DNA from: Prochlorococcus sp. AG-402-O21
Lineage (GTDB): Bacteria; Cyanobacteriota; Cyanobacteriia; PCC-6307; Cyanobiaceae
Assembly: GCA_003216375.1 (NCBI GenBank)
Contig: QCIZ01000008.1
Coordinates: 1-64,000 of the forward strand
Direction of reading: 5' to 3'
Length of the DNA: 64,000 nucleotides
Under the pieces are notes generated by a model. That model was given only the letters and a program-made list of their open reading frames with translations. It had not been told where the DNA came from and ran no database searches. Made by a program: the position numbers and the translations under genes. Below are positions 35,723-45,115 of this stretch, one piece after another; position 1 is the stretch's first letter, and every line of letters starts with the position of its first letter.

Positions 35723-36769
35723 CTATAAATCATCCCAATCTGAATTAACTTTTTTAAGGCTTTCTGGTCGTCCAACATCAATCCAATACTCGTGTATTGG
35801 ATAAACAATGACTTTTGACTGAGCCGCTCGAGATTTTATTAGAAGAGAAGGCATATCCATATATTTATTCTGAGGGATATTTGCTATTAGTTTAGGATTT
35901 ATTACATAGATACCTGTATTTATTAGATTAATGTATGAAGGCTTTTCTTCAAATGAATTCAAGTTGATCCCATCTACTTGAACGACTCCATATGGAAACT
36001 TGAATTCATGCTGTTGAACACATAAAGTTGCATCAGCATCTTTATTTCTATGAAAATCTAATAATTTATTGAGATTAGTTCTTGTTAGCACATCTCCATT
36101 AATAACTATTACTGGATCTTTTAACTTCTCCCTAATAAGACTTAGTGAACCAGCTGTACCAAGTGGGAAATCCTCTTCTAAATATTCAATTTTTATACCT
36201 AATTCTGAACCATCGCCAAAGTAACTTATAATTTTTTCCTTTAAATAATTAACTGATATATAGAAATTTGATATTCCGCTTTTTATACATTGTTCAAGAA
36301 TAATTTCTAGCATAGGTTTATTCCCAACCTTTAACATTGGTTTAGGGCAGTTTTCTGTAATTGGACGTAATCTCTTCCCTTCTCCACCTGCCATTATCAC
36401 TACAGTATTATTTAATTTAGGTTTTATTAATAATTCTTGAAGCAGAAGAATTTTTATAGCTTTACCTTCATTATTTAAAACGGGTATTTGTCTTAATGTA
36501 TGCGTTCTCATCTTTTCTATTGCTTCTTTTTCATTGTCTTGTGTTGTTATAAAAGTAAAATCTTTTATCATAATATTCTCCACAGATATTGATAAATCTT
36601 TCCCTTTTAATAGAGCTCTCCTTATATCTCCATCTGCAAGTATACCTATTAGCTTTTTGCTTTCATCTACTACTAATGCTATTTGAGCTCCGCCTTTATC
36701 TATTATCCTAATTGCATCAATCATTGAAGCATGTGGTGATATAAATAAATCTTCTATGTTGTTTTTCAA
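35723..36769 (-). CDS. ptmE: CBS-domain sugar-1-phosphate nucleotidyltransferase (PtmE-like)
   Basis: Two CBS domains (about residues 8-112, with GILADGDIRRALLKG and TLRQIPVLNN) precede a nucleotidyltransferase domain. That domain starts VVIMAGGEGKRLRPITENCP near residue 124, with PKPMLKVGNKPMLE and VINGDVLT. The fused arrangement is that of PtmE, which makes GDP-glucosamine in the Campylobacter legionaminate route. It overlaps the oxidoreductase gene upstream by four bases (ATGA) and is three bases from neuA. A mannose-1-phosphate or other hexose-1-phosphate specificity is possible. Confidence 0.82.
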   Translation of the reverse strand: MKNNIEDLFISPHASMIDAIRIIDKGGAQIALVVDESKKLIGILADGDIRRALLKGKDLSISVENIMIKDFTFITTQDNEKEAIEKMRTHTLRQIPVLNNEGKAIKILLLQELLIKPKLNNTVVIMAGGEGKRLRPITENCPKPMLKVGNKPMLEIILEQCIKSGISNFYISVNYLKEKIISYFGDGSELGIKIEYLEEDFPLGTAGSLSLIREKLKDPVIVINGDVLTRTNLNKLLDFHRNKDADATLCVQQHEFKFPYGVVQVDGINLNSFEEKPSYINLINTGIYVINPKLIANIPQNKYMDMPSLLIKSRAAQSKVIVYPIHEYWIDVGRPESLKKVNSDWDDL

Positions 36770-37722
36770 TTTCTGTAACCTGCTATGGAATAGTAAAAAT
36801 CAAATGCTTTTAATTGAGAGTTAAGTGAGCAAAGATTTTCCAATCTGTAGTCTAGAAAAGCCTGGCATTGTTTGAATAATCCTGGTTTATAATCTGTATC
36901 AAAAATATTGTTTATTGCTATTTCTTTAGGTTCTAATGACCCACCTCGGCTAATTACTTTAAGCTTTTCAAGTGGTTTAAGAATGTAGCGATTTTCAAGA
37001 GTCATAATTTCAATTCCCCATCTTCCTGGACATTCCCAATCAGCGTGGTAAGAAAAAGGAATTTCTTTCTCACTTATTCCTGCTCCATTAAATCTAGATG
37101 ATTGATGCCAATCAATTCTTCCTCTATTAAAAAATGTACATTTTTTTTTATCTGGAAAGCCAATAAGATGAAAGACTAGATCAATTACATGAGTGGAATT
37201 GCATAATATCCATTTACTAGTTTCTAAATTAGATTTTTTCTTTAGATTTATTTTTTCTGTTAATTCTGTAAATTCAAAAAAGATACTTTTAATCCCACCA
37301 TCGGCTATTATTAATTCTTTTAGCTTAATTATAGACGACAAAAACCTCCTATTATAGGCAATCCAAATATGCGATTTCGCTTTATTTGCTTCTTTTTTTA
37401 GTAGATTTATTCCTTTTAATGATAAGGCACCTGGCTTTTCTAATAGAATATTTTCTACACCTGATTGACAAAGTTTAATTGCAACATCCATAAGATTATC
37501 TATCGTAACAGCGACAATAGCAAATTTGTGTGACTGGCTATTTTTAAGATAATTTTCTAACCCGTCAGTATTAACTTTTTGACCTGTATTTTCTGTGAAG
37601 ATTTTTGCAGATTCTTTGCCTCTTCCTATTACCATGAAATCTCGATCCTGGCCATGAAGAACTTTTGCGTATTCTTGAGCCATAGCTCCGGAACCAACTA
37701 ATAGAATTTTATTCTTGTTCAT
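36766..37722 (-). CDS. Gfo/Idh/MocA family oxidoreductase
   Basis: An NAD(P)-dependent sugar oxidoreductase of 318 residues: ILLVGSGAMAQEYAKVL at the N terminus, ILLEKPGALSLKG carrying the EKP motif near residue 91, and IWIAYNRRFLSS, the catalytic Lys/Tyr region. The C-terminal alpha/beta domain follows. Substrate is unknown. Its gene is four bases into the CBS-nucleotidyltransferase gene and two bases from a second family member, so both act in the same nonulosonate-linked operon. Confidence 0.8.
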   Translation of the reverse strand: MNKNKILLVGSGAMAQEYAKVLHGQDRDFMVIGRGKESAKIFTENTGQKVNTDGLENYLKNSQSHKFAIVAVTIDNLMDVAIKLCQSGVENILLEKPGALSLKGINLLKKEANKAKSHIWIAYNRRFLSSIIKLKELIIADGGIKSIFFEFTELTEKINLKKKSNLETSKWILCNSTHVIDLVFHLIGFPDKKKCTFFNRGRIDWHQSSRFNGAGISEKEIPFSYHADWECPGRWGIEIMTLENRYILKPLEKLKVISRGGSLEPKEIAINNIFDTDYKPGLFKQCQAFLDYRLENLCSLNSQLKAFDFYYSIAGYRN

Positions 37723-37724
37723 TT

Positions 37725-38687
37725 CTAGGTTATAGGTATATAAGTATCGTTGTTAATTTGATGTGCTTTCCAGCTTCTTAACATTGCATTTAAAAGATCT
37801 ATATGAATAATAGAAGATTCATATAGATTTGGTAAATTACATTGACCTTTAACTAAGATATTTTCGACAACTTGAGCGGTAAGTTCGCTTTGGTAAGTCA
37901 GTTTTCCTTCTATGATTTCACCATTAGGACCTATAGCTTTACCAATTGATTCATAAATACTCCAAACACCAAATCTGGTCGAAATTTTGATAATTAATGG
38001 CTCATTCCTATCATGACAACTAATGTTCATATTCACGCCATTTAAGTAGTTAACCTTTATAGAACCATAAGCTTCCATAAAACCATTCCTTTTTGCATTA
38101 CACCAATATTCAATATTATTTACATTTATAGATTCTATTTTTAATCCGGTCCACCAGTAAAATAGATCAATCATATGTATAGAATTGCAAGCCATACCCC
38201 AATTTCCACCTTCAATATCTACTTTTAGGTATTTTAAATTTGAATTATTTATTTTTAATCTATCTTTTATTTTAATATGCCAATCCATTATCCTTCTTGG
38301 AGTATTGACCCAAGCACTGCTTGGATCTTTGATCATATCTTTTATCTCTGTCACCTTGCTACTTGATTGTTCTATTAATTTCTCTAATAGCCATTTTTTA
38401 GTATCTATTCTTGATATTATTGACTTTATTATATTTGATCTAGAAGATGCTGTTGTAGAAACTATGCATAAATCTATTTTTGCAGATTGAACTTCTTCTA
38501 TAGAATTGAAGTAATTAAAAAGATGTATGTTTTTCTTGGATTTCATCCCAACATCTTTAGCTTTATCTAAGGAGATGTTTGAAGGATCTACTACATTAAT
38601 AATGAGAGGTGTTTTTACTTTTTCCATTCCTTCAAGATATCTTCTCCCCAAATTGCCAGCACCAACTAATAATATATTATGCTTCAT
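37725..38687 (-). CDS. Gfo/Idh/MocA family oxidoreductase (second copy)
   Basis: The 320 residues start NILLVGAGNLGRRYLEGM, a Rossmann motif, with WLLEKLIEQSSSKV in the EKP position and WVNTPRRIMDWH for the active-site strand. A GGNWGMACNSIHMIDLFYW segment carries the HMID motif of the family. It is clearly paralogous in fold to the next gene but diverged. It may set the stereochemistry of a sugar in the nonulosonate donor or side chain (inference). It is the first gene of this packed group, 75 bases after the ABC transporter's stop side. Confidence 0.78.
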   Translation of the reverse strand: MKHNILLVGAGNLGRRYLEGMEKVKTPLIINVVDPSNISLDKAKDVGMKSKKNIHLFNYFNSIEEVQSAKIDLCIVSTTASSRSNIIKSIISRIDTKKWLLEKLIEQSSSKVTEIKDMIKDPSSAWVNTPRRIMDWHIKIKDRLKINNSNLKYLKVDIEGGNWGMACNSIHMIDLFYWWTGLKIESINVNNIEYWCNAKRNGFMEAYGSIKVNYLNGVNMNISCHDRNEPLIIKISTRFGVWSIYESIGKAIGPNGEIIEGKLTYQSELTAQVVENILVKGQCNLPNLYESSIIHIDLLNAMLRSWKAHQINNDTYIPIT

Positions 38688-38762
38688 ATTTTATTTTGAA
38701 TAGTATCAAAAATCATACTGATTGTTATTTTAAGAGTAATTTCTATCATTATTTTACATTAG

Positions 38763-40523
38763 TCAGTTAGCTATATTCCCATCAACCAAGTTAATTACTC
38801 GGTCACAATGCTTTAGAGTAGAAAGTCGATGTGCAATTATAATTAATGTTTGATAGCTAGTTAAATTAGCAATTGATTCAATAACATTAAATTCAGTAGT
38901 ATTATCTAGTGCGCTAGTAGCTTCGTCCAAAATTAATAATTGATTCTCTTTATACAAAGCACGAGCTATGCCTATCCTCTGGATTTGCCCTCCGCTAAGT
39001 CTAACTCCTCTTTCTCCTACAAAGGTCTCATATTTAGCAGGTAGATTCTCAATGAAATCATCTATATGAGCTAATTTGGCCACATGCCTTACTTTCTGAA
39101 GATTTATTTCTTCCTTACTCTTCCCAAAGGCAATGTTTTCAGCAATAGAAGTATCTGCTAGATATATAACTTGAGGTACGTGAGAAATAGAAGATCTCCA
39201 ACAAAGAAGTTTTTCTGAATTATCATTATTATATATATCAATTCCATCAATAAGAACTTTTCCTTCTGTTGGTTTCAGCAGACCCATTAATATATCTATA
39301 AAAGTACTTTTTCCACATCCAGTCTTACCTACGATTCCAATTTTTTCACCTTTATAAATATTAAAATCTATATTTTTCAAAATATTTTTTGAGTTAATTT
39401 TATATTGAAAACATATATTTTTTAATTCGATATTTCGATATAATCTTATAGGTCTTATTGAATTAATTATATGTTTATTAGGTGTGTCTTTATATAGAAT
39501 CTCTATTATCTTGCTTACTCCTACACTGTTTGCTCTTATCCCTGCCCATGCAGCGTACATTTGTTGTAGGACTGGTAGCAATCTTTGAGCGCCAAAAGCA
39601 AGACTGCCAAGTAATGGCAATATGAAAGAATTACTTTTATCCTGTGAAATTAGAACACCAGTTATTATAGCTATTAGTAATAGCCCAATAGCTTCTAATG
39701 AGAAGCGGGGAAATACTGACAAATAACTGCTATTTGCCTGAGTTATTCTCAATGGTAAATCAGAATTGCGATAAATTTTTATATATGTATTTTGGTTGGA
39801 ATCTAATAAAACTTCTCTAATTGCACCAAGTCCTTCTTGTAATGCTTTTAATTGATATTTCCCCGCCATTGCTGCTTTAATACTATTGCTTTTGAGTTTC
39901 TTTCTGCTCATAAATATTATTAGTAAATAGCTAAAAGCAAAAACAATTGATGCAATCCAAGCTGTAGTTCCATCAATTAAAGTCAATGTAAATATTAGGC
40001 TAATTGCAATAAGTGCTGATGATATAAATTGCAATGAGAGTTCGATAGTTTTTACTGTTTCGTTTATATGTCGTACATTTGAATTTATGATGGAACTTGT
40101 ATTAACTTCTAAATGAAATTCATATGGTTGATGAAGTAGATTCTCGTAAATAGAGCAACTTAAATCACTTCCAATTGACGCGGCTAATCGATTGCTAAAC
40201 CAAAGATTTGACAATCTTATTGATGCCGAACATATTGCAAGAAGTCCAAATGTAAAAATTATCGGAAATATCATTTCTTCAACAGAATTTATGCCCAAGA
40301 TATTAGCTATTACCTTTACATTATCTTGTTCCCAAAAATCTAGAGGATTAGTCAGAATAGCTAGGAAAGGAATTACTGCTGCTAATGAAAATATTTCTGA
40401 GATTGCACTGGCAATCATTAAGATAAATAATAAACCAAGTTGTAAACGTCTTTTCTTATTAAGTTTATTCCATATTTTAAATAATGTATTTCTATTTAAA
40501 ATATTTTTGTTAACTTTGACCAT
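38763..40523 (-). CDS. ABC transporter, membrane and ATPase domains fused (PglK-like glycolipid flippase)
   Basis: A half-transporter of 586 residues. Six membrane segments fill about residues 30-310. The ATPase domain has Walker A GIVGKTGCGKST near residue 397, a signature VRLSGGQIQR near 508 and Walker B QLLILDEATSALD. The fold is that of PglK and MsbA, which flip lipid-linked oligosaccharides or lipid A using ATP. No Wzx-type flippase is seen in this window, so this gene may fill that role. I chose the ATG at 40523; a TTG two codons upstream is also possible. Confidence 0.85.
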   Translation of the reverse strand: MVKVNKNILNRNTLFKIWNKLNKKRRLQLGLLFILMIASAISEIFSLAAVIPFLAILTNPLDFWEQDNVKVIANILGINSVEEMIFPIIFTFGLLAICSASIRLSNLWFSNRLAASIGSDLSCSIYENLLHQPYEFHLEVNTSSIINSNVRHINETVKTIELSLQFISSALIAISLIFTLTLIDGTTAWIASIVFAFSYLLIIFMSRKKLKSNSIKAAMAGKYQLKALQEGLGAIREVLLDSNQNTYIKIYRNSDLPLRITQANSSYLSVFPRFSLEAIGLLLIAIITGVLISQDKSNSFILPLLGSLAFGAQRLLPVLQQMYAAWAGIRANSVGVSKIIEILYKDTPNKHIINSIRPIRLYRNIELKNICFQYKINSKNILKNIDFNIYKGEKIGIVGKTGCGKSTFIDILMGLLKPTEGKVLIDGIDIYNNDNSEKLLCWRSSISHVPQVIYLADTSIAENIAFGKSKEEINLQKVRHVAKLAHIDDFIENLPAKYETFVGERGVRLSGGQIQRIGIARALYKENQLLILDEATSALDNTTEFNVIESIANLTSYQTLIIIAHRLSTLKHCDRVINLVDGNIAN

Positions 40524-40532
40524 ATTCAAATT

Positions 40533-41903
40533 TTAGATTCTTATTGGATTCATTGATTTTGGTACTATTCCTTTTAGGTCTAATATTAATGTATCCTTAT
40601 CCACATATTCCTGCCATTCTTTAATTTCTAAACAACTGAACTGTTCGTGAGCAACTGCAATTAAAATAACAGGATATTTTTTATGAGTTGGAATCTCTTT
40701 ATTTACCTCTACTTTGTATTCTTTAAATGCTAAAATAGGGTCTACCAATGGATCTACAATTATAGGCTTTAAGTTGTATTTAGATAATGAAATAATTAAA
40801 TTAGCTACTCTTGTATTTCTTACATCAGGACAGTTTTCTTTAAATGTGAATCCAAGAACTAAAATTTCAGTACCATTTATTGTTAAGCCTTTCCTTATCA
40901 TTTCAAGTATTAATTGATCTGCAATCCATTTATCCATTTTATCATTTATTCTTCTTCCTGCTAGAACCATCTCAGGATGATAGCCAAGTGATTGAGCTTT
41001 ATGGGTTAGATAGTAAGGATCTACACCTATGCAGTGACCTCCTACAAGTCCTGGTTTAAAGTTCTGAAAATTCCATTTTGTTGAAGCGGCTTCTAGAACA
41101 TCATGAGTATCAATATTCATCATTTTGAATATAATGGATAGCTCATTAATAAGAGCAATATTTATATCCCTTTGAGTATTTTCTATAACCTTTGAAGCCT
41201 CAGCTACTTTAATACTTGATGCCATAAATGTACCTGCTTTAATAAAAGATCCATAAAACTCATTTATCCATATAGAGACTTCTCTATTGCTTCCACTTGT
41301 TACTTTTTTAATATCAATTATTGTATGATCTCTATCTCCAGGATTAATCCTCTCAGGACTGTATCCACAGAAAAAAGTTTTATTATTATGAATTAGATTA
41401 TATTCAATTTTAGATTCTCTTTCAATTATTGGAACACATATTTCTTCTGTAACTCCAGGGTATACTGTGCTTTCATAAATAATAATAGGTGATTTTATGG
41501 AGTTGCTTTCTTCTAAAATATTTTGACGTTCTTTGATTATAGAACCTACTAAAGTAGAAGCATTATTGATGAATGATAGATCTGGACTTTTTGCAGAATC
41601 AATAGGAGTTGGTACTGTTATAATAAATACATCAGCTTTAAAAAGATCTTTTGTCTTTGAGGTGAAAAGAAGATTATTTATATTTTTTAGTTCTACTTCC
41701 TTTATTTCATTGGTTCTATCGTAAGAGTTATTTAATTCAGATATACGATTTTCGTTTAGGTCATATCCAATTACATATCTATTTAATTCCTCGTTTGAAT
41801 AAATACATTTTTTGCAATTGGAAATTGCTATTGCAAGAGGAAGACCAACGTAACCAAGACCTATGATGCAAACGGTACAATTTTGTTTATTAGGTAATAA
41901 CAT
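40533..41903 (-). CDS. UDP-N-acetylhexosamine 6-dehydrogenase (WbpA/WbpO/TviB type)
   Basis: The enzyme oxidises the C6 alcohol of a UDP-HexNAc to a uronic acid. CIIGLGYVGLPLA at the N terminus binds NAD. ESTVYPGVTEEI, YSPERINPGD and the catalytic Cys loop GLVGGHCIGVDPYYLT near residue 276 are typical of the WbpA/WbpO/TviB branch. GFTFKENCPDVRNTR lies in the C-terminal domain. At 456 residues it is slightly long, with a short insertion after residue 30. It is next to the hexuronate 4-epimerase gene, so UDP-HexNAcA or its 4-epimer is the likely product. Confidence 0.88.
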   Translation of the reverse strand: MLLPNKQNCTVCIIGLGYVGLPLAIAISNCKKCIYSNEELNRYVIGYDLNENRISELNNSYDRTNEIKEVELKNINNLLFTSKTKDLFKADVFIITVPTPIDSAKSPDLSFINNASTLVGSIIKERQNILEESNSIKSPIIIYESTVYPGVTEEICVPIIERESKIEYNLIHNNKTFFCGYSPERINPGDRDHTIIDIKKVTSGSNREVSIWINEFYGSFIKAGTFMASSIKVAEASKVIENTQRDINIALINELSIIFKMMNIDTHDVLEAASTKWNFQNFKPGLVGGHCIGVDPYYLTHKAQSLGYHPEMVLAGRRINDKMDKWIADQLILEMIRKGLTINGTEILVLGFTFKENCPDVRNTRVANLIISLSKYNLKPIIVDPLVDPILAFKEYKVEVNKEIPTHKKYPVILIAVAHEQFSCLEIKEWQEYVDKDTLILDLKGIVPKSMNPIRI

Positions 41904-41922
41904 TTAATTAATTGGAAGATAC

Positions 41923-42942
41923 TTATGAGTAATATTTTTTGTACCATTTAACAAATTTCTTAACTCCAGTAATTACAGATGTATCTGGTTTAAATGCTAT
42001 ATGACTTTCTATTTCACTAGTATCAGCTGCAGTTGAGCTTACATCACCTGCCTGCATTGGTAGGAAATTTTTTATTGCTTCTATGCCTAATTCTTTTTCT
42101 AATGCTGCTATGAAATCGATTAATGAGGTTGGATTGGAATTGCCAATATTAAATACTAGATAAGGAGCCCAACTTTTGGAGGGGTTAGGGGTCATATTGT
42201 TAAAATTAGAATTGGCTTTTGGCGGTTTATTAATTACTCTTACTAAACTTTCAATGACATCATCAATGTAGGTGAAATCTCTAATCATTTCACCATTATT
42301 GTAAACATCAATAGGCTTGCCCTCCATCATTAACTTTGTGAATTTGAAAAGTGCCATATCTGGGCGCCCCCATGGACCATATACTGTGAAAAATCTCAAT
42401 CCAGTGCATGGAATTCCGTAAAGATGACTATAACTATGAGCCATTAATTCATTGCATTTCTTGCTGGCTGCATAAAGACTAACAGGATGATCAACCCCTG
42501 CTGATTCTGAAAAAGGAAGTGATTTATTACCTCCATATACAGAGCTACTACTTGCAAAAACGAGGTGCTTTACTCTGTTATGCCTACAACATTCAAGGAT
42601 ATTTGAGAATCCTACGATATTTGAATTGATATACGCAGAGGGATTTTCAATAGAATATCTTACTCCGGCTTGAGCTGCCAAATTGACAACTTTTTCAGGC
42701 TTGTATTGTTCAAAAATTTTATTAAGTTTGGTTTGATCAGAAATATCTTCTTTTATAAAAATGAAATTGGAGGCAGATTTTTTCTCTAACTTATATAAGT
42801 AGTCCAACCTGGCTGCTTTTAGTTTTGGATCATAGTAATTATTGAGATTATCTAGGCCAACAACTTCTACCCCATTTGCTAAAAGCATCTTGGAAAGATG
42901 AAAACCAATAAATCCAGCTGCTCCAGTAACTAATACGGTCAT
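41923..42942 (-). CDS. UDP-hexuronate 4-epimerase (CapI/Gae type)
   Basis: The extended SDR of 339 residues carries VLVTGAAGFIGFHLSK at the N terminus, NLAAQAGVRYSIENP near residue 86, FASSSSVYGGN and the active-site SLYAASKKCNELMA. The RFFTVYGPWGRPDMALF segment is characteristic of UDP-glucuronate 4-epimerases (CapI, Lpsl) and WbpP relatives. It lies 20 bases upstream of the dehydrogenase gene on the same strand. The substrate is UDP-GlcA or a UDP-HexNAcA made by that enzyme. Confidence 0.88.
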   Translation of the reverse strand: MTVLVTGAAGFIGFHLSKMLLANGVEVVGLDNLNNYYDPKLKAARLDYLYKLEKKSASNFIFIKEDISDQTKLNKIFEQYKPEKVVNLAAQAGVRYSIENPSAYINSNIVGFSNILECCRHNRVKHLVFASSSSVYGGNKSLPFSESAGVDHPVSLYAASKKCNELMAHSYSHLYGIPCTGLRFFTVYGPWGRPDMALFKFTKLMMEGKPIDVYNNGEMIRDFTYIDDVIESLVRVINKPPKANSNFNNMTPNPSKSWAPYLVFNIGNSNPTSLIDFIAALEKELGIEAIKNFLPMQAGDVSSTAADTSEIESHIAFKPDTSVITGVKKFVKWYKKYYS

Positions 42943-43132
42943 AAGCTATTTTTAATCAAGTTATCTTTTGTTTTATAGTACAGGATATCGAAGGTAGAAA
43001 AATCTAGAAAAAGAAACCAGAGAAATGGAAATTGATAAAATAAGAAACTTAGAAATATCTGCACTGAGTGTTAGGCAAAATCTATCCTGAGAGGTTAATT
43101 GAATCTAGTTCACTAAGTTATAATTAATTCAG

Positions 43133-43149
43133 TGAAATAAATTATTTCA
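43133..43149. repeat. 17-base near-palindrome after the methyltransferase gene
   Basis: TGAAATAA and TTATTTCA form eight paired bases around one A. It lies 20 bases past the stop of the methyltransferase gene at 43170, but no T run follows on the minus strand. It may be a weak 3' hairpin. Confidence 0.3.
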
Positions 43150-43169
43150 ATTATGCTTAACAGCTTTTA

Positions 43170-44057
43170 CTATTGAATATGCGGATTTCTTAAACTAATT
43201 TCTTTTTCATTCTTCCAAAATGAAACTTCTCTGATTTCACTATCAAATATATGCACATAAAACATTCTGCCAAGGTAAGGGGCATTCTTAAAGATTCTCT
43301 TACTTGCTAATTGGTTCATCTTGCATATTTTTCTTGGAATATCTAGACTGTTAAACTCTTTTACAGCAAGTAATTCTCCACAATATTCGTTATGATCTGT
43401 ATCTCTCATATCATCTAAATGAAGAGTAACTTTAGAAAGATATTTAGATTCATCTAACTTGAATAAATTTAAGGTATCCACTGTACTAGAATATATATCA
43501 ACATCAATAGATACAAAAGCTATTTTACCTTTGTTTTTACTAAACTCATTTTTAAAAGTGTTTAAAGTATTTTTTATTTCTCCAAAGTATATTTTGCAGT
43601 TTTTAGGCAACTTGACTTTTTCTAAACCATTTGAGGGATAATCACCGTAGCGATATTTTTCAGGATGATCTCTATAATCATAAATAGTTGGTAATCCTTT
43701 GCCTGTATCAAAGCCAATTAATTCATAATCTATCCCATATAATTTTGAAAGTTTTTCTGCGATTTCAGCAATTTTGTAAAACCCTCTTCCTGATGCGACT
43801 CCAAATTCAAATAGAAGTATTTTTGACTTGCGCTCTTTTCTGGCAGTTTCAAAAGCATCTTTAACTCCAAAGCAGTACTCTGGCCTAAGAAGATCTAAAT
43901 CATAATCAATTTTTTGGGAATAATTACCAAATATTAATACAAATAATGAAACTATATTATATAAAAATGGTTCAGAAAGACGTGTTAAATATATTATTTT
44001 AATTGCAGCTTTAATTGCAGATGGTTTTAGTAAACTTTTAATAATCTTGTATTTCAT
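43170..44057 (-). CDS. SAM-dependent methyltransferase, TylF-like
   Basis: The 295 residues contain LLFEFGVASGRGFYKIAE near residue 82, the AdoMet-binding strand. IGFDTGKGLP carries the acidic strand-2 end. FVSIDVDIYSSTVDTLN near residue 180 and LHLDDMRD carry the metal-binding Asp residues seen in TylF-type O-methyltransferases. The N terminus has a hydrophobic segment (about residues 25-42). It is the last coding gene before the tRNA-Arg. A sugar O-methyltransferase is likely, but its substrate is unknown. Confidence 0.72.
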   Translation of the reverse strand: MKYKIIKSLLKPSAIKAAIKIIYLTRLSEPFLYNIVSLFVLIFGNYSQKIDYDLDLLRPEYCFGVKDAFETARKERKSKILLFEFGVASGRGFYKIAEIAEKLSKLYGIDYELIGFDTGKGLPTIYDYRDHPEKYRYGDYPSNGLEKVKLPKNCKIYFGEIKNTLNTFKNEFSKNKGKIAFVSIDVDIYSSTVDTLNLFKLDESKYLSKVTLHLDDMRDTDHNEYCGELLAVKEFNSLDIPRKICKMNQLASKRIFKNAPYLGRMFYVHIFDSEIREVSFWKNEKEISLRNPHIQ

Positions 44058-44400
44058 ATTTCTAAAACTTGACTTTAGTATTCATATGGAGTTAATACAA
44101 GTATAAAGTCTTATCAGTAATAGAATTCTTTAATAAAATCCAAACTTATTTTTCTTCAATCACTAAATGAGGAAGAATGAACGTATCATCAACTTCTGAT
44201 ATTCCATTTCTAAATCTTGGATACTTCCGCACTTTTTAAAATTGTGCGCAGATTTTCATATCACTAGGCTTTCATTTAGTGCTTTTAATGGTTTCAGCGT
44301 GCGCATATTAATAATATTTTGCCATATCTAGCCATGGCTTGCCATGCAGTAGTTCTTAATGGAATTGCTGTAATCTCTTGGTATCACTTAAGTTTGAGTA
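44058..44400. other. noncoding stretch between island genes and tRNA-Arg
   Basis: About 340 bases with no convincing gene on either strand. It lies directly 3' of the tRNA-Arg, the side where elements that target tRNA genes insert. I looked for a tyrosine recombinase remnant in the broken frames and could not support one. Confidence 0.5.
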
Positions 44401-44474
<74 letters not shown>

Positions 44475-44703
44475 ATAGCGATTTGTAGAAATTTGGTAGC
44501 AGAACGAAAATTCCCTAGAGAAATTTAATTTCCAAAATCAACTACTCAACATTACATAGTCATGTAGCTAACTACAAGCAGAATTAAGCAGACCAACAAG
44601 AGATTGTTTCATAATCTCGAAAACACTATGGCTGTGATAAAAATTTGGCTAATTGAAGTTGGTACTCGAATAATTTTCTTATAAAACTTTAATTTTTTTT
44701 GAG

Positions 44704-44811
44704 CTAAATATTTTCAACAAGAAGTTTGGTAAATCTTTCAAGCTTTTTTTCTACAGTCATATGCTCAGTAGATGATTGGACTAGCATGTTGATTTTTGAC
44801 GATTCGTCCAT
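44704..44811 (-). CDS. small ORF (35 aa)
   Basis: ATG to TAG encodes a charged peptide starting MDESSKINMLVQ and ending in a Lys/Glu/Leu helix-like run. Upstream is AGGAGGTTAGGAG, a strong Shine-Dalgarno-like stretch. This stretch is closer to another ATG 18 bases before (20-codon frame), so the start is uncertain. I do not recognise the peptide. DNA around the start resembles a short plus-strand segment near 6108. Confidence 0.3.
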   Translation of the reverse strand: MDESSKINMLVQSSTEHMTVEKKLERFTKLLVENI

Positions 44812-44990
44812 GATTATTCTTTGGCATTTCTCCTAACCTCCTAAAAAGAGATATTTAAAAAGGCCAAGATTCTCAGGGGATTTCATCGATTAAAAAAATA
44901 TATGTATTTTTGTAGAATTCCTTGACTCATTTTTTGGATATTAAGGCTTTATATGTTTAAATAACGTGCTTTTTAAAACTTTTTTCTACG

Positions 44991-45030
44991 ACTTGGAGAG
45001 CAGTGTTACTACACCGCTGAGCTAAGGGAC
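44991..45030 (-). pseudogene. degenerate tRNA 5' half
   Basis: On the minus strand the sequence begins GTCCCTTAGCTCAGC and continues to ACTGCTCTCCAAG. These are an acceptor 5' strand, a D arm and the start of an anticodon arm. The D loop carries extra bases and the 3' half is replaced by unrelated T-rich DNA. The 14 bases TCCCTTAGCTCAGC are identical to the 5' part of the tRNA-Arg 517 bases away. It is not a functional tRNA. Confidence 0.6.
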
Positions 45031-45115
45031 TAATAAATTGTTAGTTATCTGGTAATATTTTTTACTAATTGTGATCATTTGGTCTTATCTTGGATATAAA
45101 AAGGTAGTCAATATT

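Noticed and set aside
44058-44400. Tyrosine integrase remnant beside the tRNA-Arg
   Set aside because: The position is right for one, but no conserved integrase motif (R...HxxR...Y) can be read in any frame.
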